A stretch of 64,000 nucleotides of DNA from NCBI RefSeq assembly GCF_036002945.1, contig NZ_CP108529.1, positions 3,658,001-3,722,000 on the forward strand. The letters run 5' to 3'. The notes under the pieces are model-generated. The model ran no database searches. It was not told the DNA's origin and saw only the letters and a program-made list of their open reading frames with translations. How positions within the stretch are numbered: the first letter of the stretch is position 1; each line of letters starts with the position of its first letter. The translations under genes and the position numbers were made by a program. This document shows, piece by piece, positions 8,522 through 17,948 of this stretch. The stretch comes from Streptomyces sp. NBC_01224 (lineage in GTDB: Bacteria > Actinomycetota > Actinomycetes > Streptomycetales > Streptomycetaceae).

Positions 8522-9295
8522 ATGCCCATGGATCTCGATGTCCAGACCCATGCCCGAACGCTCGCCCTGCGCTCCCCCGATCATCTCCGGATCGGCCCCT
8601 TCACCGTGCTGTACAACCCGAACTGGTCGAACAAGTACGCCAATTACGCGATACCCGACCGGAACGCCGAGCCGACGGCGGAGGACCTCGACGCCCTGAT
8701 CGCGGCGTTCCGCGAGTACGACCGGATGCCGCGGCTGGAGTTTCTGCCCGGCTGGGCCCCCGCGGTCGAACCCGCGCTGCTCGCCGCCGGGTTCACCGTC
8801 GAGAACCGGGCCCCGGTCATGGCCTGTGCCCCGGACGGCCTGCTGCCGCCGAAGCCGGTGGGCTCCCTCACGATCGCCGAACCGGTCACCGCCGCCGAGT
8901 TCGAGGCCGCCGCGCTCGTCCAGCACCACGGATACGGCGGGACCGGCGAGCCCGAGGGCGGCGAGGCCGCCTGGCTGCGCGCGGCGGCCGGGGGCGGCGG
9001 GGTCGCGGCCCTCGCCACGGTCGACGGCGTCCCGGCGGGCGCGGGCGGCTGCTCGGTCCCGGTCGACGGCCTCACCGAACTGGCCGGCCTCGCCGTCGCC
9101 GGCACCTTCCGCCGCCGCGGCATCGGCGCCGCGCTCTGTGCCCACCTGACCTCGACCGCCTTCGAGCGGGGCTGCCGGGTGGTGTGGCTGGAGCCGGGCG
9201 ACGCGGATGTGGAGCGGATCTACGCGGGGATCGGCTACCGCCGGGTCGGCGAGAAGCTGAACATCTCGCTCGGCCCCGACCCTGCGGCCGGCTGA
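8522..9295 (+). CDS. GNAT family N-acetyltransferase
   Basis: 257 residues; ATG preceded by GGAGG at a normal distance. The acetyl-CoA binding signature is FRRRGIGAALCAHLTS, preceded by the strand LAGLAVAGT; the last strand is VERIYAGIGYRRVGE. The N-terminal half (residues 1-110) lacks obvious GNAT motifs, so this may be a two-lobed member. The substrate is unknown. It follows the NlpC/P60 gene by 40 bases and ends one base before the stop of the convergent response regulator gene. Confidence 0.88.
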   Translation: MPMDLDVQTHARTLALRSPDHLRIGPFTVLYNPNWSNKYANYAIPDRNAEPTAEDLDALIAAFREYDRMPRLEFLPGWAPAVEPALLAAGFTVENRAPVMACAPDGLLPPKPVGSLTIAEPVTAAEFEAAALVQHHGYGGTGEPEGGEAAWLRAAAGGGGVAALATVDGVPAGAGGCSVPVDGLTELAGLAVAGTFRRRGIGAALCAHLTSTAFERGCRVVWLEPGDADVERIYAGIGYRRVGEKLNISLGPDPAAG

Positions 9296-9296
9296 C

Positions 9297-9992
9297 TCAG
9301 ACCAGCCGCCGCGCCGTCGCCCACCGGGTCAGCTCATGCCGGTTCGACAGCTGGAGCTTCCGCAGCACCGCCGAGACATGCGACTCGACCGTCTTCACCG
9401 AGATGAACAGCTGCTTGGCGATCTCCTTGTACGCATAACCGCGGGCGATCAGCCGCAGCACCTCGCGCTCGCGCTGCGTGAGCCGGTCCAGGTCCTCGTC
9501 GACCGGCGGCGCGTCCGTGGAGGCGAAGGCGTCGAGGACGAAGCCGGCCAGCCGGGGCGAGAACACCGCGTCGCCGTCCTGGACCCGGAAGACCGAGTCG
9601 ACCAGGTCGGTGCCGGTGATGGTCTTCGTGACATAGCCGCGGGCGCCGCCGCGGATGACGCCGATGACGTCCTCGGCGGCGTCCGAGACGGACAGCGCCA
9701 GGAACCGCACCGGGTTCTCGGCGGCGCCCATCAGCGGGGCGCAGCGGCGCAGCACCTCGACGCCGCCGCCGCCGGGCAGATGGACGTCGAGGAGGACGAC
9801 CTCGGGGCGGGTCGCCGTGATGACAGTGACCGCCTGGTCGACATCGGCGGCCTCGCCGATCACCTCGACGCCCGTCTCCTCGGTGCGGCCGATCTCGGCC
9901 TGGACGCCGGTGCGGAACATCCGGTGGTCGTCGACGAGCACGACCCGTACCCGGCGCTCCGGGCCCCCTGTCGCCTCAGTGGTCTTGGTCAT
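9297..9992 (-). CDS. LuxR-family two-component response regulator
   Basis: 231 residues from ATG 9992. Receiver domain: VVLVDDHRMFRTGV, phosphoacceptor Asp in VVLLDVHLPGGGG and the Lys switch in GYVTKTI. C-terminal NarL/LuxR helix-turn-helix: LTQREREVLRLIARGYAYKEIAKQL. Its start overlaps the end of the histidine kinase gene by 17 bases, so the two are translationally coupled and should be a cognate pair. Targets are unknown; the divergent PspC gene suggests an envelope-stress role, by inference only. Confidence 0.93.
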   Translation of the reverse strand: MTKTTEATGGPERRVRVVLVDDHRMFRTGVQAEIGRTEETGVEVIGEAADVDQAVTVITATRPEVVLLDVHLPGGGGVEVLRRCAPLMGAAENPVRFLALSVSDAAEDVIGVIRGGARGYVTKTITGTDLVDSVFRVQDGDAVFSPRLAGFVLDAFASTDAPPVDEDLDRLTQREREVLRLIARGYAYKEIAKQLFISVKTVESHVSAVLRKLQLSNRHELTRWATARRLV

Positions 9993-11274
9993 CGCTCGCC
10001 CTCTCCATCTCCAGCTCGACTTCCGTGCCCCCGCCGGGCACCGAACGCAGCCGCGCCGTACCGCCGTTGCGCTGCATCCGGCCGATGATTGATTCTCGTA
10101 CGCCCATTCTGTCCCCCGGTACGGAATCCAGATCGAATCCCGGGCCCCGGTCGCGCACCGAGACGAAGACCGTGCGGCCCTCGACCTCGGCGTAGACCTG
10201 CACGGCGCCGCCCTCGCCACCGTACTTGGCGGCGTTGACCATCGCCTCGCGTGCGGCCTGCATCTGCGCGACCAGTTTCTCGTCCAGCGGGCAGTCGCCG
10301 ACCACGACGACCTCCAGCGGAACGCCGTGCTTGTCCTCGACCTCGGCGGCGGCGCGCTTGACCGCCTCGGCGAGGGTCTCGGGTTCGTCGTCCTCGTCCT
10401 TGCCGGTGCCCTCGGGGTTGTACAGCCAGTTGCGCAGTTCGCGCTCCTGGGCGCGGGCCAGTCTGCGGACCTCGCCCGCGTCCTCCGCGTTGCGCTGGAT
10501 CAGGGTGAGGGTGTGCAGCACCGAGTCATGGACATGGGCGGCGACCTCGGCGCGCTCCTGGGCCCTGATGCGCATCGTGCGTTCCTCGGAGAGGTCCTGG
10601 GTCATGCGTACGAGGTAGGGACCGGCCAGCAGCGCGATGCCGGTGAGGACGGCGATCGCGGCGGTCAGGACGTTGCCGAGCTGGGCCGCGGACCCGCGTA
10701 CCACCATGAAGACGGCCAGGCCCAGGCCGACCAGGGCCACCCCGGCAAGACCCCGGGCCAGATGCAGCACCCGGCGGCGGCTGCCGACCTCCATCCAGCG
10801 GGCGCGCCGGGCGTTGTCGGCCTGCCGCCACACCAGTACGGAACCCGCGCCGATCAGCAGCGTGGGCCAGATGTAGCGGTCGGCCTTGCTGCCCATGTCG
10901 ACGTTGCCGACGAAGATGATGGCGCCGATGAACAGCGCGATGAGGGCGAAGACCTGGCCCTTGTCGGGTTTGCGGAGCCGGCGTCTGCCGTCCGGGGCGG
11001 TCTCGAAGACGGAGCGCGGCGCCTCCACACCACCGACACCGAGCGGGACGACGATCCAGAACACGGCGTAGAGCAGGGCGCCGAGACCGTCCGCGAAGAA
11101 CAGACCGAGGAAGACGAACCGCACCCAGGCGACGGGCAGCCCGAGATGCCCGGCGAGACCGCGCGCGACGCCGCCGAGCAGCCGTCCGTCGGCGCTGCGG
11201 TACAGCTTGCGCAGCGACGGCTCCTCCGGGTCGGCGTTGAGAGAGCTCGTTGCTCGGGGCGTGGCGGCAGGCAT
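9976..11274 (-). CDS. PspC-domain sensor histidine kinase
   Basis: 432 residues from ATG 11274; no clear ribosome binding site, so the start is the least sure part. An N-terminal PspC domain (KLYRSADGRLLGGVARGLAGH) is followed by about four to five membrane segments, a HisKA_3 dimerisation helix with the phospho-His in AAHVHDSVLHTL, and a HATPase domain with NAAKYGG (N box) and DRGPGFDLD (G box). The fusion of PspC to a NarL-type kinase is typical of actinobacteria. It forms an operon with the overlapping response regulator and is divergent from another PspC-domain gene at 11512. Confidence 0.92.
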   Translation of the reverse strand: MPAATPRATSSLNADPEEPSLRKLYRSADGRLLGGVARGLAGHLGLPVAWVRFVFLGLFFADGLGALLYAVFWIVVPLGVGGVEAPRSVFETAPDGRRRLRKPDKGQVFALIALFIGAIIFVGNVDMGSKADRYIWPTLLIGAGSVLVWRQADNARRARWMEVGSRRRVLHLARGLAGVALVGLGLAVFMVVRGSAAQLGNVLTAAIAVLTGIALLAGPYLVRMTQDLSEERTMRIRAQERAEVAAHVHDSVLHTLTLIQRNAEDAGEVRRLARAQERELRNWLYNPEGTGKDEDDEPETLAEAVKRAAAEVEDKHGVPLEVVVVGDCPLDEKLVAQMQAAREAMVNAAKYGGEGGAVQVYAEVEGRTVFVSVRDRGPGFDLDSVPGDRMGVRESIIGRMQRNGGTARLRSVPGGGTEVELEMERASDDQDH

Positions 11275-11511
11275 GACCCGATCGTCACATGTCCGTACGG
11301 GCGACGGCATCAGGGTCCGCCCCCGACTCGACCCTGAGAGTGTGCGGGGCGCCTCCAGCGGGAGCCGCCGGGCCGGTACCGGAGCGTCTCCCTCAGGGGC
11401 CACCGGACCGGTACCGGATTGCCTCCCCCAGGGGACCGCCGGGCCAATATCAGGGATCGGCCAGGGTCGGTGCGGGTCCCGGACGGGCGCCCGGCCCGTC
11501 ACCATGGAGCC

Positions 11512-12849
11512 ATGACCGTTCCCCAGGACGCCTCCCCCGGCGCCGCACCGCCCCCCGGACCGGGACCACGACTGCGGCGCAGCCCGCGGCACAAAGTCGT
11601 GGCCGGGGTGTGCGGCGGTCTCGGCCGGTACTGCGACGTCGATCCGGTGATCTTCCGGATCGTGCTCGGTGTGCTGTCCGTCACCGGCGGCATCGGACTG
11701 ATCTTCTACGGCTTCGCCTGGCTGCTGATCCCCCTGGAGGGCGAGGACGAGAACGAGGCGCGCCGGCTGCTGTCCGGCCGCGTCGAGGGTGCGTCGCTGA
11801 TCGCGGTGCTGCTCGCGCTGATCGGCTGCGGGCTGTTTCTCTCCATGCTGGGCAACGGCGGCACGCTGGCGTTCTCCGCGATGCTGTCGCTCGCGGTGGT
11901 CGGCTTCGCCGTCTGGACGCAGAACCGCAGGACGGCGGCGCCCGAGGACCCGCTGCATCCGGCGACCGCGCAGGCGGTGGCGGACGCGCCGCCCGAGGTG
12001 AAGGCTCCGCCGTCGCCGGGCAGCCCGTCGTGGTGGCGGGATCCGATCATCAAGGACGGCACCTCGGGTCCGGTGGGCCCGGGCTATCTGTGGGGTCCGG
12101 CCGATGCGGCGATCGACGGCCGGGCGGTACGCCCCCGGGGGGCCACGCCTCAGGACCCGTTCCGCGCGCCCCCGCAGGAGGCCGGCACCCGGGGTCCGGC
12201 CTCGATCGGTGGTCTCGTGTTCCTGTTCGCACTGATCGTGGGCGGTCTGGGCACGGGGCTGAGCTGGGACTCCCAGCCGTTCGGTACGAGTCTGCAGATC
12301 GGTCTGGCCGGTGCGCTCGCGGTGTTCGGGCTCGGAATGCTGGTCAGTGCGTTCCTCGGGCGGACCGGGTTCGGCACGGTCATGCTGTCGATGACCACGG
12401 CTGCCCTGCTGGCCGGTGCGTCCGCGCTGCCGAAGGACATCAGCACCCAGTGGGTGCGCGAGGGCTGGCGGCCGGCCTCGGTGGCGGCGGTGCGGCCGCA
12501 CTACGAACTGGGCTCCGGGGTGGCACGGCTGGACCTCACCGAGATCACGGTCCCCCGGGGCGACACCGTCCGTACGGGGGTGAACGTCGGGGCGGGCCGC
12601 GCCGTCGTCGTCGTGCCGAAGGCGGTGACGGTGAAGGTGGACGCGCGGGCGGGCTTCGGCAACATCACACTGCCGGTCAGCCGGACGGGCGATGCGCCGG
12701 ACGGCCGGCAGGGCAATGTGGACATGGATCCGTCGCAGCAGGAGCGCAGGACGCTTCCGCCGCCCCCGGGCAGCAAACCGGCCGGCACGGTCGAGCTCAC
12801 TCTCGAAGTCGGCATCGGACAGGTGGAGGTCACCCGTGCTACGTCATGA
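11512..12849 (+). CDS. PspC domain-containing membrane protein
   Basis: 445 residues. The ATG at 11512 is followed by a Pro-rich segment and then the PspC signature HKVVAGVCGGLGRYCDVDP, with a hydrophobic helix GGIGLIFYGFAWLLIPL. Several more membrane segments follow around residues 100-135 and 235-310. The C-terminal ~110 residues are a soluble region with beta-rich repeats (RLDLTEITVPRG, GRAVVVVPKAVTVKVD), resembling toastrack/adhesin-like domains that often accompany PspC in actinobacteria. It is divergent from the PspC kinase gene, suggesting that both act in one envelope-stress circuit. The next gene overlaps its end. Confidence 0.88.
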   Translation: MTVPQDASPGAAPPPGPGPRLRRSPRHKVVAGVCGGLGRYCDVDPVIFRIVLGVLSVTGGIGLIFYGFAWLLIPLEGEDENEARRLLSGRVEGASLIAVLLALIGCGLFLSMLGNGGTLAFSAMLSLAVVGFAVWTQNRRTAAPEDPLHPATAQAVADAPPEVKAPPSPGSPSWWRDPIIKDGTSGPVGPGYLWGPADAAIDGRAVRPRGATPQDPFRAPPQEAGTRGPASIGGLVFLFALIVGGLGTGLSWDSQPFGTSLQIGLAGALAVFGLGMLVSAFLGRTGFGTVMLSMTTAALLAGASALPKDISTQWVREGWRPASVAAVRPHYELGSGVARLDLTEITVPRGDTVRTGVNVGAGRAVVVVPKAVTVKVDARAGFGNITLPVSRTGDAPDGRQGNVDMDPSQQERRTLPPPPGSKPAGTVELTLEVGIGQVEVTRATS

Positions 12850-13099
12850 GATCCGTCCGGGACGGGCGGTGGCGGGCCTGGTCATGCTCGCTCTGGCAGC
12901 GGGATACGCGGCGGACGCCACGGGGGTCTGGGACGCCCCATGGGTCTTCTTCTTCCCGCTGTTCTTCGGCGGCCTCTGGCTGGCCGCCACCGCGACCTGG
13001 GTGAACTACATGATCCGTCGCCGTCGTGACGCGCGAAGGGCGTCCACGGAGAACGCCGCGGCCCCGCCGAGCAGCAGCGGCAGCCAGGCCATGAGGTAG
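12836..13099 (+). CDS. Small membrane protein downstream of PspC gene
   Basis: 87 residues from GTG 12836, which lies inside the end of the preceding gene with a good GGAGGT ribosome binding site, so translation is coupled. Two hydrophobic segments (GRAVAGLVMLALAAGYAA and WVFFFPLFFGGLWLAATATW) are followed by a basic RRRRDARR tail. Function unknown; position points to the PspC system. Its last 94 bases are also the 3' end of the convergent doxX-like gene on the other strand. Confidence 0.78.
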   Translation: MLRHEIRPGRAVAGLVMLALAAGYAADATGVWDAPWVFFFPLFFGGLWLAATATWVNYMIRRRRDARRASTENAAAPPSSSGSQAMR

Positions 13100-13524
13100 G
13101 CCAGGTCGTTGCCGAAGTAGTACGGCTTGACCTGCCAGCTCACGGTCAGCCACAGGCTCAGCGAGATCAGCGCCCCGCCGAACGCGGCGAGCCGTGCCCA
13201 CAGCCCGATGAGGGTGCCGATGCCGACGGCGAGTTCACCGATGGCGATGGCGTACCCGAAGGCGCCGGGGCTCTTCAGCGCGAGGTCGACGAGGGCCGGG
13301 ATCGCGGACGAGTCGCGTACCGCGTGCATCATCTCGCCGATGGAGCCGGCGCCGCTCGCGCGGAAGAAGGAACTGTCCGTGAGTTTGTCGAGCCCGGCGT
13401 AGATGAAGGTGACGCCGAGAAAGATCCGCAGCGGCAGCAGGGCGTGCTCCCGCGCCAGCTCCTTGAGCCCTCTCGGCTCGCCCAGACCGCGTACGTTCGT
13501 GCCGTAACTCTGAATGTCCTGCAT
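13006..13524 (-). CDS. DoxX family membrane protein
   Basis: 172 residues with four hydrophobic helices in the DoxX/SURF4-like arrangement: LLPLRIFLGVTFIYAGLDKL with the family's GxxFxxAGxxKL pattern, then AFGYAIAIGELAVGIGTLIG, AFGGALISLSLWLTVSW and LAYLMAWLPLLLGG. Members have been linked to membrane redox/thiol homeostasis, but the role here is unknown. The C-terminal coding region overlaps the convergent small membrane protein gene by 94 bases. Confidence 0.88.
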   Translation of the reverse strand: MQDIQSYGTNVRGLGEPRGLKELAREHALLPLRIFLGVTFIYAGLDKLTDSSFFRASGAGSIGEMMHAVRDSSAIPALVDLALKSPGAFGYAIAIGELAVGIGTLIGLWARLAAFGGALISLSLWLTVSWQVKPYYFGNDLAYLMAWLPLLLGGAAAFSVDALRASRRRRIM

Positions 13525-13649
13525 GTGGCTGCCCCACCTTCCGTAGACCCGTCAACAGACCATACGTACGCGGTGGACGCCCGGCTCACCCGGTGGGGCG
13601 TCCGGTCGGCGGTATCCGTCACCCCCCGGCCGGGCACGGGCTGCGGCAG

Positions 13650-15059
13650 TCAGTCCGTCACATCGATCTCGACCCGGTTCGTCTCCACCCCGGCAGCGGT
13701 CACGACCTGTACCTCCACCAGCCCCGGTTCCACCTCCACCGGTACCGGCACGGTGAGGACGTTGTCGGTCGGGTTGGCGAAGCCGCCGGTCACCGGGATC
13801 AGCGGCACATGCACATGGACCCGGCCGATCCGGACGACCATGCGGGCCAGCCGGTCCGGCGTCCCGGCACCGGGCGGCACGAAGCCCGCACCGCGGATCT
13901 CGATGTCGTCGCCGGTACGGATCGGTGCGTCCAGATCCCCGGCCTCCCTGGCCCGGACCACCGAGAGCACCACAGGGCGCCCGCCCTCCGCGTACTTCCC
14001 GGCGAAGTACGCGAGCGCCGAGACGGTGACCAGCAGCGCCAGCCCCCAGGGCAGGTCGGGCAGCTGCTCGGGCCGGCGGGCGAGGCGGACCGCGGCGAAC
14101 AGTACCGCGACGGTGCTCACCAGCACGTACTGCACGTCCGTGAAGCTGCCCCGCCCGGAGTCGTCGGTGAGCAGGTCGGCGGCGCGCGGCCGGTCGGCCC
14201 GCAGCTTCTGCAGCCGCCCGGACAGCGCCCGTACGGTCACCACCCGGCGCACGACCACGGCGACGGCGCACACCAGCGCAAGCACAGTCACCACCCCGGC
14301 GCCCCTGGCCAGATCCAGCCCCTCGATCAGTTCGTCACGCTCTGCGTGGCCTGAGGCGCCCGCCAGCTGGAGGGCCAGCACGAGTACGGAGAAGACAGCG
14401 AGCAGCACCCAGGACGCGGCGACCGCCCGGGAGGTGGAGAGCCGGCTGTCCTCGCCGATCACCGGGGCGAGGAGGCCGCCGCGGGCCCGGTGGACATGGG
14501 CGGCGCCGGTGAGCAGGACCGCGGTGACGAGTCCGGCGACCAGTCCGGCCGTACGAGCGTTGGTCCAGCCCGCACCGACGGCGGTGGCGGCCTCGGCGAC
14601 GACCAGCACGGCGACGCTCCCCCACACCGCGATCAGGGTGCGCCGCCACACCCGGTACAGCCAGGCGTCGCCCGCCTCCCGGCCCCGTTCGGCGACGGTC
14701 CTGGCGGACTGGGTCAGCTCGTCCGAGACCCACTGGCGGGTCGCGGAGGCGGACTGGGCGACCCCCGGCGGCAACCCCTGACCTGCGGCGAGTTCGTCCC
14801 GCTTGGCCAGGAAGGCGGCCACCGCACGCCGGTGGCCCTCGCGCGCCCCGTGCGGGCAGTCGCCGCACGTGCAGCCGCCGCCATGCGTGCTGCCCGCCCT
14901 CGCCTCGTCCAACGCCACGGAGAACGCCGCCCTTTCAAACCCCGGTCCAGCCAACTCGGCTGCGATTGCTGCGAATTGTGCCGTACGGAAGGGCTCGGCC
15001 CGGCATCGGGGCGGCCCGTCGGCGCGTATCGTCAGAATGTGCGACTGACCCGGCGCCAC
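13650..15059 (-). CDS. Multi-pass membrane protein, unknown function
   Basis: 469 residues, start uncertain (ATG 15059 overlaps the end of the aldolase gene by 28 bases). The N-terminal soluble part has a Cys/His cluster, GGGCTCGDCPHG, that could bind a metal. Six or so hydrophobic segments lie between residues ~140 and ~350. The last ~110 residues look like an IPT/Ig-type beta domain (DDIEIRGAGFVPPG ... NPTDNVLTVPVPVE) and may be outside the membrane. I do not recognise a characterised homologue. Confidence 0.75.
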   Translation of the reverse strand: MAPGQSHILTIRADGPPRCRAEPFRTAQFAAIAAELAGPGFERAAFSVALDEARAGSTHGGGCTCGDCPHGAREGHRRAVAAFLAKRDELAAGQGLPPGVAQSASATRQWVSDELTQSARTVAERGREAGDAWLYRVWRRTLIAVWGSVAVLVVAEAATAVGAGWTNARTAGLVAGLVTAVLLTGAAHVHRARGGLLAPVIGEDSRLSTSRAVAASWVLLAVFSVLVLALQLAGASGHAERDELIEGLDLARGAGVVTVLALVCAVAVVVRRVVTVRALSGRLQKLRADRPRAADLLTDDSGRGSFTDVQYVLVSTVAVLFAAVRLARRPEQLPDLPWGLALLVTVSALAYFAGKYAEGGRPVVLSVVRAREAGDLDAPIRTGDDIEIRGAGFVPPGAGTPDRLARMVVRIGRVHVHVPLIPVTGGFANPTDNVLTVPVPVEVEPGLVEVQVVTAAGVETNRVEIDVTD

Positions 15060-15802
15060 AGTGGCTGGTAGTTGATCCAGGCCACCAGGTCGCTGCCCAG
15101 CTGCTCACGGGTGGTGACCGCGTCCCGGTGCTCGATCAGCACCGGCTTTCCGGCCGCCCGTGCGGCCAGCTGTACCTGACAGGAGCGCTCGAGCGCGATG
15201 AACCACCACGCGGCCGCGTCCACCGAGTCGCCGACGGTCAGCAGCCCGTGGTTGCGCAGCACGATCGCCTTGTGGCCGCCGAGCGCGGCGGCGATCCGGC
15301 GCCCTTCCTCCTCGTCCACGACGACCCCGGTGTAGGCCTGGTAGACCGCGTGGTCCTCGTAGAAGGCGCAGGACTCCTGGGTGATCGGCTCGATGAACTC
15401 ACCGAGCGCCGACAGCGCCCGCCCGTGCAGGGAGTGCGTGTGCGCGACGGCGACGACGTCCGGGCGGGCCCGGTGCACCTGCGCATGGACGGCGAACGCC
15501 GCCTGATTGACGTGGTGCCGCCCCTCGACGACCTGCCCTTCCCCGTTGACCAGGATCAGCTCGTCCGGCGCGAGCCCGTCGAAGGGGGCCCCGAAGGGGT
15601 TGACCCAGAAGCAGTTGGTGAACTCCGGGTCCCGCGCGGTGATGTGACCGGAGACGCCGTCCTCGTACCCGTACTCCCCGAACAGCCTGAGCGCCCCGGC
15701 CAGCCGTTCCTTGCGGTACGCACGCTCGTCCGCCACCGACTCATGGACGGGCGGCATCGCGAAGTGGAGCTGGTCCACAGGTATGGGTGTGGGCTCGGGC
15801 AT
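15032..15802 (-). CDS. Class II aldolase/adducin family protein
   Basis: 256 residues. The class II aldolase fold is shown by SGHITARDPE near the N-terminus, the substrate-loop Glu (QVVEGRHHVN), and metal-binding histidines in VAVAHTHSLHGRALS and LRNHGLLTVG. Members cleave or epimerise sugar phosphates such as fuculose or ribulose phosphate, but this subgroup (with LHFAMPPVHES and the E-rich loop) has no substrate I can name. The N-terminal segment and the intergenic region to guaA show no recognisable operator. Confidence 0.88.
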   Translation of the reverse strand: MPEPTPIPVDQLHFAMPPVHESVADERAYRKERLAGALRLFGEYGYEDGVSGHITARDPEFTNCFWVNPFGAPFDGLAPDELILVNGEGQVVEGRHHVNQAAFAVHAQVHRARPDVVAVAHTHSLHGRALSALGEFIEPITQESCAFYEDHAVYQAYTGVVVDEEEGRRIAAALGGHKAIVLRNHGLLTVGDSVDAAAWWFIALERSCQVQLAARAAGKPVLIEHRDAVTTREQLGSDLVAWINYQPLWRRVSRTF

Positions 15803-15989
15803 GGCGACTCCTCGGGGCTCCCAGGGCGTACGGGATCGGAAGTTACCGCCGGTTGCCGCAGGTGGCCAGAGGCATCGGGACTCGATTCGGGCACGGGCAC
15901 GGGTCCGGGTACGCGACGATGCCGCCGCCCAGGTGAATGAGCGACGGCATCGGCGTCGACCGGGTGTCAGGCAGGGACCGTCGGGAAGG

Positions 15990-17585
15990 TCACTCCCACT
16001 CGATGGTGCCCGGCGGCTTGCTCGTCACGTCGAGCACGACGCGGTTGACGTCGGCGACCTCGTTGGTGATGCGGGTCGAGATCTTGGCGAGCGTCTCGTA
16101 CGGCAGACGCGACCAGTCGGCCGTCATGGCGTCCTCGGAGGAGACCGGGCGCAGGACGATCGGGTGACCGTAGGTGCGTCCGTCGCCCTGGACGCCGACC
16201 GAGCGGACATCGGCGAGCAGGACCACCGGGCACTGCCAGATGTCGCGGTCCAGGCCGGCCGCCGTCAGCTCCTCGCGGGCGATGGCATCGGCCTCGCGGA
16301 GCAGGTCGAGCCGCTCCTTCGTGACCTCGCCGACGATACGGATACCGAGACCCGGGCCGGGGAACGGCTGGCGCTGGACGATCTCCTCCGGCAGGCCGAG
16401 CTCCTGGCCGACCATCCGGACCTCGTCCTTGAACAGCTGGCGCAGCGGCTCGACGAGCTGGAACTCGATGTCGTCGGGGAGGCCGCCGACATTGTGGTGG
16501 GACTTGATGTTGGCGGTGCCGGTGCCGCCACCGGACTCGACGACGTCCGGGTAGAGCGTGCCCTGGACGAGGAACGCGACGTCCTCGCCGGCCGCGCCCG
16601 CCTCGGCGACGAGCTCGGCCTGGGCCTGCTCGAAGACGCGGATGAACTCGCGGCCGATGATCTTCCGCTTCTGCTCGGGGTCGGAGACCCCGGCCAGCGC
16701 GTTCAGGAAGCGCTCCTCGGCGTCGACGACCTTCAGCTGGACGCCGGTGGCGGCCACGAAGTCCTTCTCGACCTGCTCGGTCTCGTCCTTGCGCATCAGG
16801 CCGTGGTCGACGTACACGCAGGTCAGCTGCGAGCCGATGGCCTTCTGCACGAGGGCTGCGGCGACCGCGGAGTCCACGCCGCCGGACAGGCCGCAGATGG
16901 CGCGCTTGGTGCCGACCTGCTCGCGGATCAGCGCGATCTGCTCCTCGACCACATTGGTCGTGGTCCAGGTCGGCTCGATGCCGGCGCCTCGGTAGAGGAA
17001 GTGCTCCAGGACCTGCTGGCCGTGCGTGGAGTGCAGGACCTCGGGGTGGTACTGGACGCCGTAGAGCTTCTTCTCGTCGTTCTCGAAGGCAGCGACCGGT
17101 ACGACGTCCGTGGACGCGGTGACGGTGAAGCCCTCGGGGGCGGCGGAGCAGGCGTCGCCGTGCGACATCCAGACCGACTGCTCGGCGGGGGTGCCTTCGA
17201 AGAGCGTGGAGCCGGCCTTGGAGACGGTGAGCGGGGTGCGGCCGTACTCACGGGCACCGTTGTCGTCGACGGTGCCGCCGAGCGTGGTGGCCATCAGCTG
17301 GAAGCCGTAGCACATGCCGAAGACCGGAACCCCGGCCTCGAAGATTGCACGGTCGAGGGAGGGCGCACCCTCCGCGTACACGGAGGAGGGGCCGCCGGAC
17401 AGGATGATCGCCCGGGGGTTCTTGGCCAGCATCTCGGCCACCGGCATCGTGGACGGGACGATCTCGCTGTAGACCCGGGCCTCACGGACGCGTCGGGCGA
17501 TGAGCTGGGCGTACTGCGCCCCGAAGTCGACAACGAGGACCACGTCGGTGGCGATGTCGGGGGCGGCGGGGGGTGCTGCTGGCAC
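15990..17585 (-). CDS. guaA: GMP synthase (glutamine-hydrolysing)
   Basis: Converts XMP to GMP using glutamine and ATP, the last step of guanine nucleotide synthesis. GTG 17585 is chosen because GGAAGG lies 8 bases upstream and the product (531 residues) has the family's usual length; the longer open frame upstream is spurious. The N-terminal class I glutamine amidotransferase has its Cys in GMCYGFQ and His/Glu in QYHPEVLH. The ATP pyrophosphatase domain has the PP-loop SGGVDSAV, and the C-terminal dimerisation domain ends in KPPGTIEWE. It complements guaB and guaB3 further along the window. Confidence 0.97.
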   Translation of the reverse strand: MPAAPPAAPDIATDVVLVVDFGAQYAQLIARRVREARVYSEIVPSTMPVAEMLAKNPRAIILSGGPSSVYAEGAPSLDRAIFEAGVPVFGMCYGFQLMATTLGGTVDDNGAREYGRTPLTVSKAGSTLFEGTPAEQSVWMSHGDACSAAPEGFTVTASTDVVPVAAFENDEKKLYGVQYHPEVLHSTHGQQVLEHFLYRGAGIEPTWTTTNVVEEQIALIREQVGTKRAICGLSGGVDSAVAAALVQKAIGSQLTCVYVDHGLMRKDETEQVEKDFVAATGVQLKVVDAEERFLNALAGVSDPEQKRKIIGREFIRVFEQAQAELVAEAGAAGEDVAFLVQGTLYPDVVESGGGTGTANIKSHHNVGGLPDDIEFQLVEPLRQLFKDEVRMVGQELGLPEEIVQRQPFPGPGLGIRIVGEVTKERLDLLREADAIAREELTAAGLDRDIWQCPVVLLADVRSVGVQGDGRTYGHPIVLRPVSSEDAMTADWSRLPYETLAKISTRITNEVADVNRVVLDVTSKPPGTIEWE

Positions 17586-17732
17586 GGGGCGGCCTTCCGG
17601 CGGTGAAAGGGGGTCGGTTTTGTCGATTCTACCGGGGTTGCGGAGGCGGCCGTCGTCACGCCCGGACCGGGCTGCGGGAAGCGCAGGCCTCGGGCCGGGG
17701 CCGGGGCGGCGTCTCAGCATCCGGGCTCCGTG

Positions 17733-17762
17733 TTGGCCCGCCCGCACAGGCAGGGCCATACT
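17733..17762 (+). promoter_or_regulatory. Promoter of leader peptide and chorismate mutase
   Basis: TTGGCC (17733-17738) and CATACT (17757-17762) are spaced by 18 bases. The expected transcription start falls on or next to the A of the leader ATG at 17770, giving a leaderless transcript. This fits the lack of a ribosome binding site before that ATG. Confidence 0.6.
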
Positions 17763-17769
17763 GACTCCT

Positions 17770-17841
17770 ATGCGACAGCACACGACCTTCGTCTTTACCT
17801 ATGGCATCCGGCCCGCCGGCTGCCATGGTCGTGCTGCTTGA
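17770..17841 (+). CDS. Phe/Tyr leader peptide upstream of chorismate mutase (putative)
   Basis: A 23-residue frame, [20 protein letters not shown] followed by RAA. It contains Phe-Val-Phe-Thr-Tyr in a row, encoded TTC GTC TTT ACC TAT; TTT and TAT are rare codons in this GC-rich genome. It is followed by hairpins and then by the chorismate mutase gene, whose product feeds Phe and Tyr synthesis. The arrangement is that of an attenuator leader in which ribosome stalling at Phe/Tyr codons sets downstream RNA folding. Too short to be found by normal gene calling. Confidence 0.7.
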   Translation: MRQHTTFVFTYGIRPAGCHGRAA

Positions 17842-17897
17842 TCCACTGACAAGCAACGTTCCAGGCGCCCCGGGCCGAAAGGCCCGGGGCGTTCTGG
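17797..17897 (+). promoter_or_regulatory. Attenuator: alternative hairpins and terminator before chorismate mutase
   Basis: The first hairpin pairs ATGGCA (17801-17806) with TGCCAT (17821-17826), with an inner CCGG/CCGG helix, and overlaps the Tyr codon of the leader peptide. A small TGCTTG/CAAGCA hairpin follows (17835-17855). The last is a perfect 11-bp stem, CGCCCCGGGCC-GAAA-GGCCCGGGGCG (17866-17891), extended by CCAG/CTGG, which would act as the terminator. It lies 52 bases before the chorismate mutase start. Confidence 0.65.
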
Positions 17898-17948
17898 CGT
17901 TCCGGACCGGTCGGATTCGGGGGCCGCACCCCACGAGGAGTCACCACC

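Noticed and set aside
15711..17606. 631-codon plus-strand frame opposite guaA
   Set aside because: Repetitive Asp/Leu/Val/Gly antisense composition, no domain, and guaA is certain on the other strand.
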